From: Moniliophthora roreri
Lineage: Eukaryota > Basidiomycota > Agaricomycetes > Agaricales > Marasmiaceae
DNA: 64,000 nucleotides
Direction: 5' to 3'
NCBI GenBank assembly: GCA_001466705.2
Contig: LATX02000211.1
Span: 62,001-126,000, forward strand
Shown here: in pieces, positions 46,013 through 57,240 of the stretch
Numbering within the stretch: the stretch's first letter is position 1
Layout: each line of letters opens with the position of its first letter
Program-made: the position numbers and the translations under genes
Notes under the pieces: generated by a model
What the model saw: the letters and a program-made list of their open reading frames with translations, nothing else
Told to the model about the DNA's origin: nothing
The model's database searches: none

Positions 46013-48013
46013 AGGCAATCTTGCAGTTGACATACCAGCCCTATATAATGAGACCCTCTGCTCACTGTTGTAGACAGTTGAGGCAGATACAGATTGAGGG
46101 CCTCATCACCAGGAGCCAACACCAATCAGAAATATGCCTATATTCAATTCCATATCAAATTGTAGGACAGTAGAGTATGAAGGGATAGGACAAAAATGGT
46201 GCTGGTTCAAGAAAGAATAATGCATGTAACAGTTATGTTAATGACCACTGGAGCTGGAAAGAATGCTCTACTGTCCTGGGCTTTAATACTACTGTTTCAT
46301 GAGGTGTCAATGATGTTTGTATTCCAGTGATTCTGATAGTAGTGAGTTCAATGCAAGGTCATAACAGGAGTATAACAGGTGTCTATGCCCAAATAGCAGC
46401 CTAACACAAAGTTGGCAAGGCAGAATGATCATGAATAGACAGGAAGATGCAGGGGTTTGGGAATATTCTGGTCATTGTCATTATTAGAATCTTCAGACTT
46501 TATGTCTTGTGGAGAGGAAGGAGCAACTGGTGTGACCAACATGCAGGTTCTTTTTTCAAATTTCAAGTCCCAAATTTTGGAATATCTCTTTATCTAATGA
46601 TTTAAATTTCAGTAATGGTTTGGAGAGCTATCAGAACAGGAATAAGAATGCAGAAAGAGTCAATGTAGTGAACAAAATGGTGGTTTCTGGTCCACACAAA
46701 AGATTCAACAACTTACCTGCCCTGACTGCCCAATCTTTTATCAGGAATCATCAATAGCCACCTATTGCTCCCCTGATTCTGGCCCTTCAATATGTTGCAA
46801 CTATGTTCTATAGCATGTAGCACTGTCTTTCAGTTTCTTCAAACCAGGAGACCAAAATAATCCTGGAAAAGCATCAAGAAACAGACCAGTTGACAAGAAG
46901 TTGAGAATGGGTTGAATAGAGCTATAATCTCCATTGAGAGAGCAGTGCTGGCAAAATGATGGTCATTGTTGAGGAGAAAGATGCAAGGGCTTCTTCTGGT
47001 CTGTGTATATCCCACATGGTCAAAATTATCATAATGTGTATTTATCTTATCTTCCTCCTTTTTCAAAACAATCATGTTTCAGTCTTCAGATCTAACTTTT
47101 GCCTCAAGTATCTGTGGACCATTCACTTGTATATTGTTGTGGCAATTAGGAATGCAGAACCTGCCTTGTGCAGAGGCAATAAGCACAGAGAACTCCAAAT
47201 GAAGTTTAATTTAAAGTGTCACTAGCAGAGAACTGCAGACCCTGAATTCTCATTCTTCATTCTTCCTTTCCCTCATCACCTCCCTAATCACCATGGCCTC
47301 TAATGATGAGATGTCCTCACAGCTTACCTATGAAGACTGTTTAGACACAGAACTCACTTTATCAATATCAAATGCCCAATAATACAACTCTGAGAAATCA
47401 GAAGCACAGGATTATACCCTTCAAAATGCCTTGAAGCTGCCTCAAGCAACAACATACACAGCACAGGGTTGTTTGGTGCATTTCTCTTTGGTCTCTCCCA
47501 ATACCATATTCATCCTGACTTTTCTCTTTAGAACAGATCAAGAACAGAGCTATTGATTTGAGCCCAGAATATCAATGAGGTGAGCCTACAATACAGTTTT
47601 CTGTCAAAATATTTCTCACCATTTATAATCATAGACATTGTTTGGATGATCCAGAAGCAAATTCAGCTAATAAACTCAATATTCAGAAACTACTATATAC
47701 CCCCAATCTTTCAGTATGCTGTTGGATCTTTCACAGCTGCTGGGTGTAATACATCAAAAGGGGGGGACAAAAAAAGAATCTTGAGACCATCTCAAGTGTA
47801 CTTTGTGTATAGAGTAACGTGATCCATATTTCTGCATATTACCACTTTTATTCTTTTTTTTTTTTTGTTTCGCAACCAGACAGACTCACAACGAAATATA
47901 TCACTCTGTGGTGGATATAAAACCCCCGGGAAATTGTTCCGTACTCCAGCCACCCCCAATGGCGGGCAGTAGTTTTTGTGAGATCTACTTGGGCAGAAAA
48001 ACACCTGACAACC
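46013..48013. other. Region without a supported gene
   Basis: No gene seen. 47715-47830 (ggatctttcacagctgctgg ... gtaatacatcaaaagggggg ... gtatagagtaacg) is a third copy of a segment also at 34995-35040 and 49820-49920, which flanks the tRNA-like arrays. Confidence 0.45.
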
Positions 48014-48446
48014 ATACTTGTAACTCAGCGGTTAGAGTATGCGATATATGTATTCTATGCTTTGTAGTAGATGTATGTTCGACTCACACCAGGTACCTCC
48101 TCTCAATGCAATTTGTCATTTTCGCAGAGACACATGTTATTCATGCCAGGTTTATCGATGGTTGTGTTTTTCCCTTTTTGCAATGCGTGAACCCTACAAC
48201 ATATTACCAGTAAGCAAAGTACGTTCTCTGTAACTCAGTGGTAGAGGTTATCTGGGGTTACTTTGTCAAGTAACACATGCTGTTGCCTTCCTACACAGAA
48301 ATCAATCACCCGGTGGGTGCATTTGGGCTGAAACACCAGGAAAACTGTACAATGGTAGAATTATATGCGTAACTCTCTTTAGCCTTGGTTTCATTACCTT
48401 TTTATTTTTGGCAGATGGAAAAGCAAGTGCTTTGTATTTATTGACC

Positions 48447-48535
48447 ATACCTGTAACTCAGTGGTAGAGTATGCGATCAATGTAGGCGTTGGGAGTTGAG
48501 TTCGCACAAATGCATGTTCAAATCACGTCAGGTAC
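48447..48535 (+). pseudogene. tRNA-like locus, duplicate of 33752-33840
   Basis: ATACCTG/CAGGTAC acceptor, D arm intact, TGCGA/TCGCA stem fully paired. T arm changed to GCATGTTCAAATCACGT. Confidence 0.45.
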
Positions 48536-48892
48536 ATAAGTCTTGATACTTCTGGCATTCTTTTTGCTAGGATAGAAGAAATCTAAATCACCCAGACTAA
48601 GTGCTTTATCACATCTTCTGGGGTTACCATACCTGTAACTTGCTGGTAGAGTATGCATACAAAATTGCTGCTCAGCGTACATCTCTTTCGCAAAGACGTG
48701 GGTTCGATTCTTCGATTCACATCAGGTACAGTAGCAACTAACATCATATTGACTCTTTTTTCTTTTGCCTCCAAAATCAATGCCTTGGTAGGTCACTGTC
48801 CAAGAACATTGCGGTACCTCGTAACTCAGCAGTAGCGGTAACCCCTGGTTGAAACAATTTGACTCACTGACACGTGATGGTTTTGGCTAGTT

Positions 48893-48992
48893 GTACCTGT
48901 AACTCAGCAGTAGAGTTGTGCGATCAATCTCCCAGATGACTGGTTATGTTACCTTTATTCACAACGACGTGTGTTCAAATCATGTCAGGTAC
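48893..48992 (+). pseudogene. tRNA-like locus, duplicate of 34189-34277
   Basis: GTACCTG pairs fully with CAGGTAC, so this copy keeps the acceptor that block 1 has lost. The anticodon 3' half-stem is changed to TTCACA. Confidence 0.45.
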
Positions 48993-49263
48993 TTCAGCAT
49001 AACGCTTGAATCTTTTTTTTTTTTTTGTTTTGTGGTTAGATGGAAAAAAAAACTCAGGTTACCCAGATTATAAACACTTTCTGGAAAACCCTGTACCCGT
49101 AACTCGGGAGGGTAGAGCAATGCGTAACAAAGAAATACTATTCGATTTCACACCAGTAGTTGAATACCTGGGAATTCATCTAGAGTGTGTCGTACCTATG
49201 ACTCTGCAGTTAGAGTATGTGATATTATTTGCACAGAAGCGTAGTACGACTCACGCAAAGGTA

Positions 49264-50021
49264 CATCCATCTTTATAAACCTTGAATTTTTTCTTTTCTT
49301 CTTGTTTTTATTTCCATCACACGGGAAATCCCTTAACTCGACGGTATTTATTATCTTTCCTAGGGAGGATAGGGAAACGCGACATCCCCCTCTGATCAAA
49401 GACGCATATCCAAAGTGTACTCACCGATAAGAGTTGTTAAGGATAACGGCGGTAACATTGAATATACTTGTTATATTTGCATACACCCCACAGTGACTTG
49501 TAAGTATGTTGATGAACTTGTCTACGTAGCGATATTTGTTAATGTGAGCGGACCCTAGTTGAGGTTATTCGCACCTTTTTCGGTTGTAGAAGGGTGTTTG
49601 GGTGGCCCATAAAGGGGAATGGATTTCGCTTGAGGATGGGCACTAGAATGTTCTTGAGTGCGCTGGAGAGGGCCGGATGGTCTGGCTATCGCAATGCCGA
49701 AGACACGATGCTGGTTCTGGATGATAGACTACGCGTCAGAAGCTCATACCAAACACTGCCAAACAGGCCTGGAACCTCTGCACCGTACCCCGGTCCCTCT
49801 ACTACAGCGCCTAGTAAATTTCATAACTGCTGGGGGTGTAATACATCAAAAGGGGGGGAAAAAACAATTGAGATGCTCTCAAGCGTACTCTGTGTATAGA
49901 GTAACGCGATCCTTGTTTCTGCGTATTGCGTGTTCAACTCACGCCAGGGCACACTATTATACAGATGGAATATCACTTTGGGACGACAAGTAATGGTTTA
50001 CCCAAAAAGATTCATACAATC
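49264..50021. other. Flank of array block 2; no supported gene
   Basis: Copy of the 34564-35050 flank, followed by about 150 bp that match 47715-47830. No coding frame supported. Confidence 0.5.
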
Positions 50022-50110
50022 GTACCTGTAACTCAGCGGTTAGAGTATGCGATATATATATATATATTCTATGCTTCGTAATAGACGCGTGTTCCACTCA
50101 CGCCAGGTAC
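50022..50110 (+). tRNA. tRNA-like locus, acceptor stem fully paired, identity unknown
   Basis: GTACCTG/CAGGTAC pair over seven bases. The D arm is ACTCAGCGGTTAGAGT. An AT microsatellite fills the anticodon region. T arm GCGTGTTCCACTCACGC. It resembles 48014-48096 and lies 82 bp upstream of a good tRNA-Cys gene. Confidence 0.4.
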
Positions 50111-50191
50111 CTCCTCTCTGATCCAGTTTCTACATCGACCCTCGTTTTCTCCGACGCTGTATATCTGGGAACACTACTCGACTCAACACCA

Positions 50192-50285
50192 GTGCCCGTA
50201 ACTCAGTGGTAGAGTGTGAGATTGCAATAACGTTTCTGCAGCGTAATCGATCTCGAAGCCGCGTGTTCGAACCACGCCGGGCACT
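50192..50285 (+). tRNA. tRNA-Cys(GCA), with intron
   Basis: Exons identical to the gene at 32432-32527; a different intron of about 22 nt follows the anticodon loop. T73 discriminator. A long T run follows at about 50311, a likely pol III terminator. Confidence 0.9.
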
Positions 50286-50446
50286 TTTCCTGCGTCATTT
50301 TGCACTCCTTTTTTTTTTTTTTTTCTGGCCTTCTCCACAGCGCAATAAAAAAGAAAAAATGCATTCGAAGAAAAAAAAACATATGCAAAAGAATTCAGAC
50401 ATGCTAAATGATATATACGGTCCCAAAAAATGCCCCATTCCCTCCA

Positions 50447-51952
50447 CTACCCATCTTCCTCCTGATGATCCGCTCTCACAAGTTCCAAATAACTCTCCGG
50501 TACAAGTTTATGTTCCACTTGCGTCGACGACGACGACGACTCACATACTACCACCGCCCATCCAACTCCTCCACCACGTCCTACGACTTTAACCAATTGA
50601 TCCTCTTCCAATCCCATTTCGGCTGTACCTTCTGGTTCGAAAGCGTATAATGCGCGGTATATTCCTGGGACGAGGTCTTCTTCCTCTTCCTCCCCTTCAT
50701 AATCTTCGTCTTCGTCTTCATCGTAATCATCATCATCATCACCCCCCTGCGTAAAATTCATCTCCAAATCACCTTGAGTCGGGAACCCCGCAGCACTCGC
50801 CGCAGACGACGAAGACGAGGACGAAGACGACGTCCCAGTACCACCAACACCAACACCCCAACTAAACCTCCCCAACCCAAACCTAAACGCTCCCATCCCT
50901 CCTCCTCCAGCACCAGCACCTCCTCCTCCCCACGAAGAACCCAAAGACCCCGAAAACCCATCCTCTTCCTCCGTCTCTGTCTCCGTCTCACTATCCCCCT
51001 CTTCCATATCAGGCGACGAAAACCCAGCTTGCCTCTTCCAAATCCTAAACTCGATCTCACCCATCAACTTTCGATTCAACACCGTCACTCGATTCGGTTT
51101 AGGAACGTCTATACCTAATCCGTTCATTCTAGGATCACCAGGTTTGAATGCGAAATCGGTGATGAGGATGGGTTTATGTGTCCAGGTGGTGTAGGTGGAG
51201 GTGGTGGAGGTGGTGGAGTTTGTTTCTTCTTCTTGTGCCGTTGACATGGTGGTGGTGGATAATGATGAAGAGAAACGTTTTCCTTCGCTAACGCGTTTAG
51301 AGGCTCGACGTGAGACGGCGGGTGAAGGTGGAGCTGGACGGTTGGATGTGAGAGATGAGGTTGTGGAGGTGTTGGATATGGTACTGTCGCGGTGGGGTCT
51401 ATGTGAGGGGGTTGATAGGCGATTGTTGTTGGTGGTGGAGGATACGGCGGAAGTGGGAGTTGGTGGATCGGGGATGGTGATCGTTTCGGTTTGGGTTTGG
51501 GAAGGGGTGGTGGTGGATAGAGGTGAAGGAGGTGGTGGCTTTTGATTTTGTGCGGTAAAGCTGGAGTGGGGAGTAGGTGTTGTAGGTGTAGATGTTGACG
51601 CCGCCGCTACGGAGGGCGGTAAAGGTGATTTTACGTGTTCCTTGTAATCGCTGTTAGACGGATAAAGAAGTGACAGAGACCGTGAGGGGACGTACCATTT
51701 GAGAGGGCGGTGGTGATTTCATTGTCATTGTCGTGTGCGATGACGATGGTTCCTATGCAATCCCCCCCCGGTCAGATCCATGATATCAGGGAATTAAATT
51801 CCAAAAACACTCACCTCTTTTGAGCCAACGATACCATTACTTTGAATCTCCTTGTCCTTGTCCTGCCCTTGACCTGAACTCTTATTACTCGCAATAGAAT
51901 TCTTCCTTGCACCCGGGGGAGGCTTGACGGCGAACTCGTGTACACCCATCAT
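50447..51952 (-). CDS. SH3-domain protein, Nbp2-like
   Basis: The proposed exons 51815-51952, 51696-51752 and 50447-51640 join in phase (462 residues), starting at MMGVHEFAVK. The N-terminal third is low-complexity Pro/Ser/Thr. Then comes THKPILITDFAF and a conserved patch, followed by Gly-, Ser- and Asp/Glu-rich runs. Near the C-terminus is a clear SH3 domain: YRALYAFEPEGTAEMGLEED, then GRGGGVGWAVV and a closing LVPESYLELV. This order matches the yeast Nbp2 type, an adaptor that brings phosphatase Ptc1 to HOG/cell-wall kinases. The SH3 call is secure. The 5' end is not: the middle exon has another attractive frame (IVIAHDNDNEITTALSNG) that I could not join, and further upstream exons may exist. 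Confidence 0.75.
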
Positions 51953-51959
51953 AGGAGGA

Positions 51960-52570
51960 GGTATAAAGCTACTTGATGGACTTGGAAAAGGGGAAGATGA
52001 AGGAGGTGTATCAATCGATAAGCTTAATGAGGGTTGTGCTGTTGGGATAGGTGGTATATCATCAGCACCCGTTATTTGTTATATGTGTATATATATAGGG
52101 AAAGGGACTAGAAAGAGCAACGTACATGTCATTTCTTTGAATCTGCCACACTTGACACGTCTCCTTTGTTGGAAATGGCCTGATAAAGAAGTGATTTATA
52201 TGAGATGCTGACGGCGATGTTGTGGGATGTTGAACGTGTGTGTGTGCGTGGTCGTTGTGGTTGGCAAGGGGAACTGTTGTTTGTATATATTTGGCATAGT
52301 AACCGGGGGTGTTGTCGCGTGATCAAAAAAAGGGGGCTCCTGCTATTTTTGCGACTCTTGGGTGCCTTTGGGCGCTGTGACTTGTGTGAAAATATTGTCT
52401 GTCATTTTCATTTCACCTAGCCTCGTTTGCGTGAAAGCCGAGCGGTCCCGTTCTCCTTTTATCGCCGATAGCCGATAGCCGATAGCACCCCAATGCGCTC
52501 CAAAACCTTGTCAATATCGGCCGTCTCGGCAATGAAGCAATGATCCATCATACACTACAGCAGCCTCGAC
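51960..52570. other. Upstream region of the SH3 gene
   Basis: Probably 5' region or unplaced first exon(s) of the minus-strand SH3 gene. A frame continues from 51952 to about 52060 (IPPIPTAQPSLSLSIDTPP) but meets a stop without an acceptor. The triple cgatagc at 52466-52486 is a tiny tandem repeat. Confidence 0.4.
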
Positions 52571-52577
52571 AATCATC

Positions 52578-52675
52578 GGGGGTATAGCTCAGCTGGGAGA
52601 GCAGCAGACTGAAGTGGTCGACACCAAAGTTGCTAATCATTCTGAAGGTCCCGCGTTCGATCCGCGGTACCCCCA
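52578..52675 (+). tRNA. tRNA-Phe(GAA), with intron
   Basis: GGGGGTA pairs with TACCCCC. D arm AGCTCAGCTGGGAGAGC, anticodon loop CTGAAG with GAA at 34-36, then an intron of about 25 nt and TTCTGAAGGTC. T arm CCGCGTTCGATCCGCGG, discriminator A. Confidence 0.9.
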
Positions 52676-52798
52676 CTATTTCTTTCAGGTCTCTTTTTTT
52701 TCTCGCCTCAGCAATATATAGGCAGATGTATGAAAACCCCTCCCTCACTCAACCTTTCACAGATTTGCAAAGAAAAAATCAAAACCACCAAACGGAAT

Positions 52799-52896
52799 AG
52801 TGCCCGGCGTGGTTCTAACACGCGACTTCGAGATCGATTATACCGGGGTGTGAATATGCATTGAAATCTCACACTCTACCACTGAGTTACGAGCAC
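52799..52896 (-). pseudogene. tRNA-Cys pseudogene
   Basis: Same layout as the tRNA-Cys genes, but 5' GTGCTCG no longer matches CGGGCAC, and the T loop reads TTAGAAC instead of TTCGAAC, which destroys the B box. Confidence 0.75.
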
Positions 52897-53288
52897 TGCT
52901 GCCCTATTCTCTTTGTTATTGGGCCACCATCCAGCACTATTTCCTTATACATCATCCCCCGAAGAATCCAGAATTCGGGAGATTTCAATCCAGCTCTGGA
53001 ATCATCCAAAAGAAAAACAAACAAGGTGGCCCGTATTTACCATTCCATTGACACAAATCCAACAATACTTCCTGCTTCCTCTGCCCGTCTGCCGAAAATG
53101 ATACAAGAAAGTACCTAAACTGTAAAAACAAGCCCCACCATATAGCTTAAAGCTCGCATCAACGAAACTGGGAGGGTGGAAAATTCCAGCCAGTTCGTCT
53201 CTGGCATGTATTGACGAATTTGAGTTGTGATTTTTTCTTACAGCCGTTACCGTTTCGGAATCATCGACCGGATCAAAGAAAAACGTAC

Positions 53289-53385
53289 AGTGCCCGGCGT
53301 GGTTCGAACACGCGGCTTCGAGATTGATTTCGATACAGCTATAGTTTCATTGCAATCTCACACTCTACCACTGAGTTACGGGCAC
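53289..53385 (-). tRNA. tRNA-Cys(GCA), with intron
   Basis: All stems intact, GTGCCCG/CGGGCAC, GCA anticodon, T73. The intron (about 25 nt) differs from the other copies. Confidence 0.9.
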
Positions 53386-53739
53386 TGTTGCTCGCTGCTT
53401 GTTCAATACCAATCTACTATCCGGGGTTTTTTCTCCTTACATTCCTTCTCCACTTCAAGGAACCCAGAATCCAACCCTTGACGGCGTCAAATTATTCAGG
53501 TACTCAACGTTAAATTTCAACTCAACTGTGGAATTCTTCAATGTTCATCAAAAAAAAAAAAAAGAAACAAGGCGCCCGTAACCCCCCCATCCCCCGTATT
53601 GATTTCTTTTTTTTGCTATCCACCATTCACCCGTACACAACCCAACCCAACCTTCCTTTACCCATCTACCGAAAAAAAAAAGAAAAAAAAGTTAACCAAA
53701 GTACTTAGATCATAAAACAACCCTGACCACATATCTCAA

Positions 53740-53824
53740 GGATACATAGCCTAACGGTAAGAAATACATGCACTCGTCTCGTCAGGAGCGAGAGGTTCTC
53801 CAGTTCAACTCTGGGATGTATCCA
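53740..53824 (+). tRNA. tRNA-like gene, identity unclear
   Basis: GGATACA pairs with TGTATCC. T arm TCCAGTTCAACTCTGGG. An anticodon-type hairpin TCTCG-TCAGGAG-CGAGA can form but lies about 11 nt too far from the D arm, and position 33 would be C. Length is 84 nt. It could be a tRNA with unusual insertion or a decaying gene. The hairpin resembles tRNA-Pro(AGG), but that is only a hint. Confidence 0.45.
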
Positions 53825-54167
53825 TTACCAGTGAGTGAAAACCTTTTTTTTTTCTTTGAAAGCCCGATTCGCCCACCAAAATCAAAAAAGTCATCCTAAC
53901 CCGCTCGTATCAATTTCGGCGCCCACCCGTCCGGGGGGACATAACAAAACTTCCCCCAAAAAGGAAAAAGAAAAGCGTATGTTGTATAGAGGGCATGCGA
54001 CTATTTTTTTTCGGTCAATCATCAATCATCTTTTTTTTTCAAGCGTCGGTTTCTTTTCTCTCTTTACTTTGGGTTCACGTTCAACTGCAACACTTTTTCT
54101 TGACAAAGAAAATAAAGAATGCTTCCCATCTCTGTCTCCCCCTAAATAATCTCCCGTCCTCCTTCAA

Positions 54168-54245
54168 TGGGCGGAACGGGACTCGAACCACGTAGCGCGT
54201 GAGGAAAAGGATATACACGCATGTTACCAATTACACCATCCACCC
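54168..54245 (-). tRNA. tRNA-like gene, identity unclear, probable intron
   Basis: On the minus strand GGGTGGA pairs with TCCGCCC (one G-U), D arm TGGTGTAATTGGTAACA, anticodon stem GCGTG/CACGC with 14 nt between, T loop TTCGAGT. The T stem has a bulged T. Because of the short insert I cannot place the anticodon. Confidence 0.5.
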
Positions 54246-55044
54246 AGTGGGAAACATTCTTTTAATGAATATATGTATGTTAAGAATGTTGGCGCTTTTT
54301 AGGCGCCTACCCTAGATAAGAAATAATTGCATGATTGTAATCTCAAATAAATTATTTCGGCATGCTGTCGCTAAAGTTGACACGTTGACGTCTCTATGGA
54401 TCGTCCAAATGGCAACCCGGTTTCTTTGGTGCTCGAGAGTTTATGATTATTTCCCTGTCGACATTGAGAATCATGTTGGTTATTAGTGATTATCGACTTC
54501 CGAGACGACTCGAACTCCATCAGGATTCTTGCCCAGCTAAGCGGTGGTTCGCACTCCCCTTCTCTCCCTCTCTCTCTCTCGTCGACCGTTCATCATGTAT
54601 CATCATCTTTGAAGGCAGTTCTGTCCAACATCGCCATGTAGAAATCTGAAAAAGCAGCCTCTTTGACCAGGGGCTGAAATGAAACTGGTGGGTATTTGAT
54701 AGCATCGCAATATACAAATACTTTATCGCTTCCTTCTTCGGATGTGTAAAGTAACAAGTGTCATCAAGTATCTTCCGCCGGCACGTACTTGGAAACCTGC
54801 CGTCCTATCTAATGGTTATTGGCGAGTCCGTAGAGTTAAAATGGACCAAGGGACTTGTGCGATTGAATACCAACCAATGTTTATATAGTCAGTGTATGCG
54901 CCCTGTACAAACGGGCATCTCCTGTCCGGTTTACACATGGTAATATGAACGTGAAGTTCCGCAGAGTAGGTTTTCTGACCTACCAGACTCCCCCCCCTCT
55001 TTCTCTGCGAGGACAAAAAAAAAAGATCAAACATCAGATCAACA

Positions 55045-55147
55045 AGTGCCCGGCGTGGTTCGAACACGCGGCTTCGAGATTGAATATACAAGTTTGTGAC
55101 TGATGCATAAATTGCAATCTCACACTCTACCACTGAGTTACGGGCAC
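55045..55147 (-). tRNA. tRNA-Cys(GCA), with intron
   Basis: Stems intact, GCA anticodon, T73. Its intron is about 31 nt, the longest of the set. Confidence 0.9.
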
Positions 55148-55179
55148 AACGTAAAGTAAAGATAGAAAATAATATCCTA

Positions 55180-55800
55180 CTATCCAGTGACTCGGCTCCG
55201 ACTGTGAATACATCCGTTCGTCCGGCCCGTTTTCCGTGCTAAATTTTCGAGTCTTTTGTTGATCGACGGTATACCACCAACCCCAGTGAGCAGGAAATTA
55301 CAGAAGCAAAATTTTAACTTCTGGCCGCCTGTATAATTCTCTGTCCTTGATTGTGACAAGAGAAAGAAGTAGCTTAAAAAAACAGGAATACGTACCTTCA
55401 CTGTCATTTCTTCATCTACTACACAAATGCTAGTAGACTCTAAACATTCGCAGAGGAGATCAATATGATGATAAGTGGTTGAACGCTGTGCCAAATACTG
55501 GTGAAACGAAAGCAAAGAAGCCCCGTGGCTATTCACCATGTTGGCGAAACATCCATCATGGTGATAGCATAGCGATGACCGCCTTCGAGGGCGTTCCGAG
55601 TCCGAATCCAGTGCAATTAAGATCTGCAAGTCAAAGTGTGAGGATACATTGCGTATGGGAAAGTTGTGGTCTGATAGATGCTGATAGATCGTTTTGTTTG
55701 GTTTATTTCTCCATGCTTCACTCTCATCGTCGTAAACCACCCAACTAGGACTTGTAGCCGCCACTATCGGATCCCCGGTGGTCCACCCTTGGCAAGTCAA
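55180..55800 (-). CDS. Hypothetical open frame, 206 codons
   Basis: A long uninterrupted frame. The first 137 codons up to CVVDEEMTVK look more protein-like than the rest, and a GTACGT donor follows at about 55395, so the true exon may end there. No domain, signal peptide or membrane segment is recognised. It may be a decayed or spurious gene. Confidence 0.3.
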   Translation of the reverse strand: MTCQGWTTGDPIVAATSPSWVVYDDESEAWRNKPNKTIYQHLSDHNFPIRNVSSHFDLQILIALDSDSERPRRRSSLCYHHDGCFANMVNSHGASLLSFHQYLAQRSTTYHHIDLLCECLESTSICVVDEEMTVKVRIPVFLSYFFLLSQSRTENYTGGQKLKFCFCNFLLTGVGGIPSINKRLENLARKTGRTNGCIHSRSRVTG

Positions 55801-56982
55801 TTATTCAACGCCACTTTGACATTTGAGCGCTCCAATGTGTACGGACTGCACTTGATAAAGACGTATGTGAATGAAAATGTCCAGGAAGGAAAGAAAAGGA
55901 TTCAACCGGTCACTGGCTCGCCGATCACAACGGGTGTCTCCCCCTAGTGACTCATACATGAACAGTCTTGGCTTTCATTGCTAAAGATGGTGAAATCAAG
56001 GGTTTCAACATTGACTTGAAGGACTTCTTCAGTGCGCCTTCAATTTGGACATTTAACGGCAACTGACTTGTATTTTTCCAGCATACATCATCGACAATCG
56101 AGATGTTGAACCGTGGTCACATTCTAGTTGACTGTTTCCCTTGACAGTATGTCCGATCAAGGTGGGACCAAACCCTTCGTAGGACGAGCAAATGTAATCA
56201 TAATTACTATCCAGCCTAAGACTCCATGTACATAGGATGAATGCTAGATGCTTGCTTGTAATAATCTTGGCTCTGATGTGATGTTTTCAGTCTCGATAGA
56301 TAATAGTGTTCTCTCCGCTCAGCATTACTTGCACCCATCAGTTAGTTGCTCAGGATGGTGCTGTCCTTGTGTCCAATGCTCGTCGGTGGGAGCGAGAGCG
56401 AAACGGTGATTATGTCACCCAAAATACAGCGGCATAATCCTACCGCCTCGCCAATCACTCCACCACGCGAGCGTTCGGGTATACGAATCGCTCGAATCTG
56501 GCACCCCTTGTGCTGTCCACTTTCGCGTTATATACTCGGGTTAACGGAAAGTGATGACCGGTGACCCCGGATATTAACCTTTAGCCGAAGCACCACATTT
56601 TGTTATGCCCTCCATCCAGTTCAACAACTCATATCCTGTATTCAGGATGAATCCTCGCACAAGAATAAAAGTTACATGTACAAGAAATATCATTGGGTGG
56701 ATGGAAACGAGTGAGGAGAAGGTAATTTTTGCGGCAAAAAACCCTGATGTCATATTCGGGACCATCACTTTCCGTCACCCTGAGTATTCTCCCCGCTTCG
56801 TCGAGAAAGATAGCATATGATTATACTTTATCCATGATTATGCTTCGCCGGTGTTAAACTCCTCATATTCTGCTGTACTGCTGTACTGACATCATTTCAA
56901 ATTCATCATCCAGCAAGAATGTCAATCTACCTGCGGATACAGCACTAGTTACACGTTACACGTACGGCTTTTATGGCTTTAC
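55801..56982. other. Region without a supported gene
   Basis: 56605-56820 is open in the plus strand (RNIIGWMETSEEKVIF...), possibly a stray exon; nothing else is seen. Confidence 0.4.
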
Positions 56983-57147
56983 CATCAGCAAAAACCGTGT
57001 AGTGCTATAATGGGTTCCCCGGGGTTTATAATCCACCTGCAGGGTATTATGTACCTTAAAACCAGTCATAACCCCCACAAACCAGGCCATGACCAGGTTA
57101 TAATCCCCCTGGAGCTAGGTTATAGCACTTTCCGGTTTTTGCTGATG
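56983..57147. mobile_element. Small foldback element, CATCA family, copy B (165 bp)
   Basis: Ends CATCAGCAAAAACCG and its inverse, flanked by AC on both sides. The inner arm tagtgctataa / ttatagcact also pairs. Related in layout to copy A at 24238-24361. It ends 94 bp before the oxygenase start codon. Confidence 0.75.
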
Positions 57148-57173
57148 ACATACCCAGTTCATCTTTGTACAAG

Positions 57174-57180
57174 TATTTAA
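57174..57180 (+). promoter_or_regulatory. TATA-like box of the oxygenase gene
   Basis: TATTTAA, about 60 bp upstream of the ATG at 57241 and 27 bp downstream of the foldback element. Confidence 0.45.
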
Positions 57181-57240
57181 GGAACTGTTGTTCATTGTTA
57201 CAGGCATTTGTTGCTGAAACCCCATTGCTGCTAACAGACA

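Larger units (their letters stand above)
48014..49263 (+). repeat. Array of tRNA-like loci, block 2
   Basis: Same order as block 1 with related spacers: loci near 48014, 48228 (half), 48447, 48629, 48813 (half), 48893, 49093 and 49191. It is a copy of the 33200-34860 block; spacer identity is high (for example ctttctggaaaaccctgtacccgtaactcgg at 34371 and 49077). Some loci are better preserved in this copy (48447), others worse (48893). Confidence 0.75.

Noticed and set aside
50774..51545. Plus-strand Arg/Pro-rich and Val/Gly-rich frames
   Set aside because: Antisense of the low-complexity part of the SH3 gene.
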